From contig JASXTE010000015.1 in assembly GCA_030280995.1 (NCBI GenBank), forward strand, positions 22,588,501-22,652,500: a stretch of 64,000 nt of DNA, written 5' to 3'. Position numbers and translations under genes: made by a program. The notes under the pieces were generated by a model. The model had not been told where the DNA came from and made no database searches. It saw nothing but the letters and a program-made list of their open reading frames with translations. Below are positions 12,732 to 20,600 of this stretch, in pieces. Each line of letters opens with the position of its first letter. Position 1 is the first letter of the stretch. The DNA is from Hemileia vastatrix. Taxonomy: Eukaryota > Basidiomycota > Pucciniomycetes > Pucciniales > Zaghouaniaceae.

Positions 12732-12925
12732 CAGCCAAGTCATCAACGCTTGCGGAAATTTTGAAGAAAAAAAATCAAAGTTGTTCTGACCAAAAAATGA
12801 TTCGCCTATTCAAAAGGGTCGAGGATAGGTCGGGGGTACTTCCTTTTGAGTAGGCAAATCATTTTTTTGTTGGCGAAATTTTTATTTTATTGTCAAAAAT
12901 TCCGCAAGCTTTTGTGACTTGGCTG
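12732..12925. mobile_element. MITE-like element, family B, copy 1 (194 bp, TA target duplication)
   Basis: TIRs of about 26 bp: CAGCCAAGTCATCAACGCTT at the left, and the inverted match ending GACTTGGCTG at the right. A second inverted pair lies inside (ATTCGCCTATTCAAAAGG against CCTTTTGAGTAGGCAAAT). It is flanked by TA on both sides (12730-12731, 12926-12927), the target duplication of Tc1/mariner-type transposition. It is non-coding and related to the interrupted copy starting at 48658. Confidence 0.8.
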
Positions 12926-15837
12926 TATGTCAGCCAGCCAGAAAACATCACTCAAGACAAAATGACATCATATTCATGGATTGTCAATCAAGGACTTGAC
13001 TAAAATCTAATAGAAAATGACAATGTGTAATGTCGGGAACTTTAAGGGAGAAATTTATGTGGATTGAGTTTCATTTTTGCTTTAGTTCATTTTTTTCATT
13101 TTTCATTTTTAGCCAGAAAGAGAAGATAAAAGTGAATTGGTTAAAGGAGAGGGGATCTGAGGTGAGAAAATGGGAAATGAATAAGGGTGTTTGTGTCAGG
13201 TCCAGGCTGCTTATATAAAGGAGGGTAAAATTTGTGATTTGAAGGCATCTATGTTCTATTCAAACAACTCATTAATTATCATACAAATAATTTATAGTTC
13301 TATTACAAGTCTATCATCTATCTTTAACTTTTCACTTGATTTGTGAAAATAATCCAAGTCTTAATATACAGCAATTCCATTATATTATATTTGTGTCCAA
13401 TTGTTTTTAACATTTGCCTTCATCATCCCTATATGTTTTGTTTTCACACAATAATTTTTTTTTTTACTATCTAATTCTGAAAACCAACACTTGGAGGTCT
13501 TGTTTAACACAATTGACTGAAAATGGAATTCTGGTAATGTCCATTATATCAAACCATCATTTTTCTCTGGACAGGCAATATGGTCACTGACAATGAAGTT
13601 ACAAAAATATTAGTAAGGTGAATGATTTGGTTCTACTTATTTATGACTGGGCAGGTGCTAAAGTAGCACTAATAAATTTTGACCTGGCACCTATTTGAGT
13701 TTCGGACCACAACAAATGGGTTCTATCTAACCTGTTTATCTAGCTAAAATTCATAATCTTAGGGGGCCTCAAACATGAAGTCAAAACCTCCCTACTTTTG
13801 TGCCAAGATATGGGCATGTGTGTACCAGTTGTTGACTAATCAAGATAAAGGAATGAAGTATGTGAATGGTGTAAATAGGGGGTCTCAAACTTTAGCGTAT
13901 ACACCATTCAAACACCTCACAAATTTGGTACCAAATAAGTTATTTTTATTTGAAGTACACCTCCCTAGAACAGGTGTACATACTTGAACAGGAATGTTTG
14001 CACCTCAACACACCCTTTTTGGGGTACATCTATATCATTCACACACCCCATCCTCATATCATGTTTTGTCCAGCTGAGATCAAGTACAGAGACGTGAACT
14101 AGCTTGAATAGTCAGTTGTCTAGAAGATTTAAATGGTCCTATATGAAAACTGTAGTACAAATCCAATAAGTATTAAAATATAACTCAATATAAAGGTTCT
14201 CAGTAATTTTAATCTCACTAAATATAAGTGGGTTACAATCTTATACTTGGTAGAAAAATAGATGTAATAATTCAGATACTATTTAAAGACTTTATCAGTG
14301 CTATTGATATGTATTGTAATTGTATTGGTTATATATTTGATTGTAATGATATAGAATGTAGAAAACAAGATCAAAAACCCCTCCTTTTATACCCAATAAC
14401 TCCTCCAATGAACCCCTTGGATTTACCAGCTCTACACATGGCTAATGACACCTCATTCCAGCTAATAGACCTGTCCAACAACATAAAGAGTGACCAGTAA
14501 CATAATTAGAATAATATCACCCACCAAAATCCTGTAGTAATAGGGATAATCCATCAAAAATAAAGAATAAGCAAAAAAGAGAGTGTATGCATGTAATACA
14601 TTGAAACAAAAGACTAAAAAGGGAAAAATAAGGCCAATTATTACTTAATATTATGGGGGATTTACAGTAGAAATGATGGGGCTAATCATGACATTAAAAT
14701 ATGTGAAATCCCCATTCAAAAATAAGCAATATTGACTGAGAAACCACTTAAAACCCCAAAAAAAGGGCATGAGAAGTGGGGTAACTACATACAGTCCTTG
14801 GCAGGCACTTGTATGAGTAAATCCTTGACTAATTTAGGCAAATTTAAGTGTGGTTGTGAATTAAAGCGCCAAGCTTGAGGTTATTAATGAAATTAGTGCA
14901 TATAATAAGGGTCAATGCTCCTATAATTAAATTAGGACAATAAATAAGCACCTGTTGCCTATTTTAGCATGTTTCCCAACAGTGGGAATAGAATGTGGGG
15001 TAATTATAGTGTGAAAAATCTAACTTTGCTAAAAATGAAGCTATTCACATGGGCAAAATGCAGGCAGTATGTGGCCAGCACACAGAAGCCATTTCTGGCA
15101 TAAAAAACACCAAAATTGAAAAGTGTTATTTTTATGAAAATTAGTAGCCAAATAAATAGTTCTAATTAATACAAATTGATCTGTCAAAGCAAATTTTTAA
15201 TATTATTAAATTTATAGTGCATATATTCAACTTTTAAGTGATTTAAAGCGCATTTCTTGGTTTTCACATAAAACAATGAAAACAACAGCTTTAAGTCTAA
15301 TTAAAAATTATGTAGCCTTATATTTAAGGTTCTTACAATTACCCTAAAATATTCTAACTTAATATTAAGTACATAAGACTTATAACAGGTGGATATATGC
15401 ATGTATATAAGGTGTTATAATGGCATATATTGTATTTTATCATAATTATTACTTATGTATACAACTTGTGTACTTTAATTTATTGTTTCCATGTATATTC
15501 AATGTGTTTAACATAACTTATAAGTAATTTTTACTCAGTCATGGGGATATTCAGGAATAAATGATTAGTCAGCACCTAGTCCACACACATGTCCATATCT
15601 TAGTGCAAACACAGAGAGTCTTTGATCACATGTTTGAGACACCCTAACCCCTAAGTCTTCCATTTATCATGGAAACTTGGAACATGATTTTTAGGTTAAA
15701 ATCTTCCAGGTTTGCATGCTGATGTTTAAGGCCCCCTATTATTAGAGGGTCTCAAACATTACAAAACACACCTAGTGCAGTTCATTTAAAAAACACCACA
15801 CAAACACTCCATGAAACATGGCTGATTTGGTACCTAG
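12926..15837. other. Gene-free AT-rich region left of Gypsy copy B
   Basis: Only short reading frames without recognisable domains are seen (for example 13030-13218, 13775-13987, 14228-14500), and none looks like a gene. A GGGTCTCAAAC-like motif occurs near 13881 and 15749, in variant form near 13760, and inverted near 15630, suggesting old dispersed repeat copies. Nothing else is supported. Confidence 0.5.
15833..15837 (+). repeat. Target-site duplication CCTAG, left copy (Gypsy B)
   Basis: CCTAG directly precedes the 5' LTR and is repeated at 25007-25011 directly after the 3' LTR. A 5-bp duplication is typical of Gypsy integrase. Confidence 0.9.
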
Positions 15838-16975
15838 TGTCAGCCAGGCTATTCCAGGAGTCCAGTAAATGATATGTAACTTATAAAACCTGAAAGAGTG
15901 GGAAAGAATTGTATTTAATGAATATAAATTAATATTTTATTGCATAATAAAATTATATAAGTATTTTATTACATACAAGTGTTATATTAATTTTATTGGT
16001 TATATAAATTTTTATATACATTTAAATTGAACATAATATAATATATTCTACAAATAATGGCACATTTTTATGTATTTAATAATTGTAAATTTACATTTAA
16101 TTAATTGAAGAACATATATTATAATAATAAGTGTAAAATTGACTTATAATATAATTAAATTAATTATTTGAATTCATATATTAAATAATACCTTTCATAT
16201 AATACTAAACAATAATTAATGACGCTTCTTTTGACCCTTAATTGTGTCAGGAAAAACCAATTAATTAATTTATACTAAATTGAGATTAATTACATGTTTT
16301 GTTGCATCAAAGTATTTTTTTGTTTCACTTAAAATATCCTTAAATCAGACTGTACCATCTGTTTGGAATTATTTTTCTCATAGTTCCTATGTTCCAATCT
16401 TGTTTAGTTATTCACTATTTTTACTTACTGATTTGGGAATTAATGGCGGGAAAATTGGATTCATAATTGGGGTTTTAATTATTTGTTTCATATTTTTCTC
16501 TAAATTGTTATGTTTCATTTATTCTTTGATATACTTGTTTTATTCTATTCTAATTATTGTATTTACAAATATAGTGGCGCTTCAGAGGACCCATTGCCTA
16601 TAAAAGGGCCTTGGATAATCCCCTGTAGCCTCATCACTTATTATACACTCAACAAATTAAATACAATTTTATTACGTTTATATTCTTTTTATTTAGTAAT
16701 ACAATTCTAATTAAAATTCTATATAACAATTTAAAGGTTGCTTTAAGTCTGATAGTAATTAAAAGTGTTTGCCGCGCAGAACCCTTACCTTAAATAATAT
16801 TATTGTTAATAAAGCCTAAGTTTTTGTCATCTCTCAAGTTACTCGCTGTTGTTTTCCTTTTAAATAAATTAAATAATCTATTACAGTTTATTTATTTTAT
16901 TTTCTCCCTTGTCCTCCTCCTTTTCTCCTCCTTTTCTCCTCTTTTCCTTACCTTCTTCTAGACAATTGACCAACA
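15838..16975 (+). repeat. 5' LTR of Gypsy copy B (1138 bp)
   Basis: It begins TGTCAGCCAGG at the insertion junction and ends GACCAACA. It contains the shared TATA box and a CT-rich tract (about 16905-16955) near its 3' end. Confidence 0.95.
16599..16606 (+). promoter_or_regulatory. TATA box of Gypsy copy B 5' LTR
   Basis: TATAAAAG followed by GGCC, conserved in all four LTRs of this family in the window, where surrounding AT-rich bases vary. It probably directs the genomic RNA start a short distance downstream. Confidence 0.7.
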
Positions 16976-16977
16976 AC

Positions 16978-16990
16978 TGGGGACCTTTCC
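16978..16990 (+). other. Probable primer-binding site of Gypsy copy B
   Basis: TGGGGACCTTTCC lies two bases after the 5' LTR end, and starts with TGG, as expected for pairing with the CCA end of a tRNA. The same bases follow the LTR of copy C, and a one-base variant follows that of copy A. The primer tRNA was not identified. Confidence 0.55.
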
Positions 16991-17672
16991 AAACGACCAC
17001 AGCGATCAGGCGACAAACGACAAAACGCACGGACCACCTAGCAAAAACAAAACTTTTTCCGCGACTGTGTTTCGAACTTGGGTTCGATCTCTTAGGTTTA
17101 TATTATATTAATTCTTATATTATTTTGAAGTGATTTTTCGATCACTATAGTAAGTTCACCTTTGCACCTCTCACTCGTATTACTATATTTTTACTGCAAT
17201 AACAGTGATTGTGGCTTAATTGCTGATTCACTGAGTGTAAGTGTTCAATTATTAAATTTTTTTTTTCCTAGTTGACCATTATAGAGTGTTAAATCCTCTT
17301 AGTCCTAGAAGAATTGACATTTTTTATTAATACAAATTGAATTATTAATTTAATTTTTTTTATATTATTAATTATTGTTAATTTTGGTTGACTTAAAAGT
17401 ACTTTGTGCTTAGTCCCAAATATATTGCCATATTTAATATTGGTAATTAATTGGTTGAATTAACTTGATTGTTTATTCCCAATTTAACCTTGCAATCCAT
17501 TTTTTTTTTTAAAAAAATAATTTTTTATAATTATTACTTTATATTGAAAATTTTTTTTTCTATAATTTAATTAATAAATTTTTTTTTATTTGGAGCAATT
17601 ATTAACTAACTTTTATTTTATTTTATTTTTTTTTTTAAAAAATAAGAATTAAATCAAAATCTTCCCACTAGT
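16991..17672 (+). other. Untranslated leader of Gypsy copy B
   Basis: AT-rich leader between the primer-binding site and the first gag ATG. No ORF is conserved among copies here. It would hold packaging and translation-control signals, but none can be pinpointed. Confidence 0.6.
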
Positions 17673-20600
17673 ATGTCCAACAATTTGGCTGACAAAATGG
17701 ATAACATGCAAGTGGATGAAATTGAAATTGACTATGATGCTGACACTGTAAGTTCTTCTAAAGTTGGACATAAAAAATCTTATGCTAACACAAAGAATTC
17801 ACATACTGCAGGATGTGGAAATGACAGGAAATGTAAACAAACCAAACCCCCTTCCCCCAGTACCACAGAAGGAAGTAAAGCCTCTAGTGCCTCAAGAAGG
17901 TTTTCCAAAAGGCTTCAAAATAAAAAAGCTTCCTCTGCCACAACAAATCAGCAACCTATCCAGTCATATAAAAGAGTTGAAGACAGAAAATATGACGTAC
18001 AAAGCAAAGGTAGACACCTTGTGGGATCAGGTTCAAGAACTCAGGAACCAGATTCAGGCCCAGGCCCCTCCTCAGTTGCCTCCAAATCAGCCTCAGTTTC
18101 AGGCTCAACCTTCACAGCCACCCAGCTCAACCATCCAAAATCCAAATACTATGGAAGTAGAGAAATGGAAATGGGATTATCTAATGAGTCACTACCAACA
18201 GAATGTGCAACACCCTCCTCATCATCAGCCTGGCCCATCCAGAACACCCAATTTCCATCCACCTCCTCATCCCTACCAACAAGGCAGGAGAAAGAAGGCC
18301 CAAGCACAATCCCAAACCCAGTCCCAGGGGAAGTTTCCTCCTCTGCCATGGTAAGTAATTTGGTTGATAGTCACTTGGGTATGTTTTCTAATAAATCTTC
18401 TTCTGCAGGTAATATTATTGAACATGGTGAAAGAACAGTTAAAACTGTTAAAAGACAGCTTCCTGTAACTAGTAGCCCTATTGATGTAATTAGCAAATTG
18501 TCATTTGATGAACCTTTACATTTAACTTCTACATCTTTAATTAATCCTTCTCTTGCAATTAAAAATGATTCTGTTCCCCCTGAAATCTATACCTTAATTG
18601 AAAAAACTTCTGAGGAAATATTGAAAGATACCCTTGATTTTAATGTTGTAAAAGACAAACATGTGAGAGATGTGTTAATCCATGAAGATGATAGATTAAA
18701 TAATTTACACTGGCAATGTAAAGTGAGTTCTTCTGTACAAGATACAGCTTATTTAAAAATCAAAGAAACCTTGAATATTGTTCTTAGTCAGCAAAAGCAA
18801 ATAAGAAGTGACCATAGAGCTATCTCAGATAGAAATATCAGTCTACATAAGACCTTGAGTGAATTGAAACCCCATATTGAAGAAAATTATTCATTCAAAA
18901 ATGAAATAAAATCTCTGCAAAATGAGTTTAAAAAGCTAAAAAATGATTTCCATGCACTAAGTACCAAACACTCAGTTTCTGAGGACAGAAATGTTCTATC
19001 TCTTGCAAAATTAAATGACCAGATGTCTGAAATTCCAAGAATAAGAAACTATGTGTCTGACCTGCAGGAAAAGTTCTCAACCTTAACCATCAATAATGAA
19101 TTAAATGAGATTTCTGTCAATAAGCTGCATAAAAATAAAGGGAAAAAACCTGAGCAAAGTTCATCCTTTCTTCCTCATATTTCAACCATTAAACAAACTG
19201 ACAATGAGTCTGTAAAATCTTTTGCTACTAGCAAAAAATCTTGTGATGGTCATGCACCAGCTGTTTCTGTAAATAATGAAATTTCTGAACACCTGGCTAA
19301 ACTTCAGGAATTATTAATAATGAATAATTCAAACCAAAAAGTGGACCATCCCAGTAGTCAGAAAAATTGGCCTAAGTTAGACCAATATCCTACCTTTGAT
19401 GGTGATTCTTCCTCTGATTGGCAACACTTTATCCAAAGAATTGATAATTTAAAGAGATCTTATAAACTACCTGATGAGGAAATTGTTTCTAAGCTAATTT
19501 CCTTATTTTCCAATGTAGCCTTGATGTGGTATGAATCTGTTCTTTTAGACAACAATCATTATACATGGAATGATTGGAAATCCTTGATTGAGAATCAGTT
19601 TGGTGGTTCAAAATTCAGGTTAGCTCAGCAGAGACTTTATGAGAATACTAGATATGTATCCTCCTCTGTTGAAAAGCCCATTGTTTTTCTGATGAAAATA
19701 ACTAAAATCCTTAGAGCAATTGATCCAAAGATGGATTATGATATTTGGAGAGATAAAATCTTGTATAAATTACCAAATTCTCTTAGGGATTTGATTGTGG
19801 CTAGAACTGAACATGTAAGGGAAAATTCTTCTTTCATTAATATCTGTAATGAGGTACTGCTCAACCATAGATATGAACCAAAGAATTACCTTGGTAAATC
19901 TTATAATGATCAGAATAAAACTTCTACAAAACTCCCAGAAAAATCTGGTAAACCCTCTTCCCCAATTGCACCTAAAAAATATGCAACAAATACTTGTTAT
20001 AAGTGTAACAAACCGTGGCAGAAGGGTCATGTTTGTGACAAGAAAATTCATCTTGTTGAACAAAATGAAGACACTGATGAAGTTGAACTTGATGTCAATA
20101 ATTCTTCCAGTGACTGTGAAAGTAATATCTCCTATGACAATGAATCTGTTACAGATGTTTTAATGTTGGAACATGATGTCCATTATTTAAATAATATATC
20201 TGAAGATTGTGTATTGAATTTATCTTCAGTAGAAAATGCTGAGATAATTAAAGATATTACTAACAATTCTATTCCTATATCCCCTTTAAAAGCACCTGTT
20301 ATCATTAATGGTAAAAATGTTGATGTAGTTCTTGATTCTGGTGCTGGAGGAAGTGTAGTATCTGAAAAAGCTTTGGCTTCAGTGGATAAGGAATATTTGA
20401 GTAAATTATTACCTATAACTTCTGAAAAATGGAGAGGGTATGGTTCTACCTTATTTCCTATTGGCAAATACAAAACCTCTGTATTCTTCAAATATAATGG
20501 TGGTTTTGTCAGAGCTGTTTGTGAGTTTCTTGTCATGAAAAATGATAATTTAAGCAATTGGTTTATTATGGGAAATGATATTTTAACCATGTTTGGTGTG

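Noticed and set aside
13030..13218. Small gene between MITE B and Gypsy copy B
   Set aside because: 62 codons, low complexity, no intron-exon structure or homology visible.
16280..16710. ORFs of 66-107 codons near TATA boxes (also 5366-5661, 24431-24741, 62844-63259)
   Set aside because: They lie inside the LTRs of the same Gypsy family and recur because the LTRs do; hydrophobic composition follows from AT-rich DNA.
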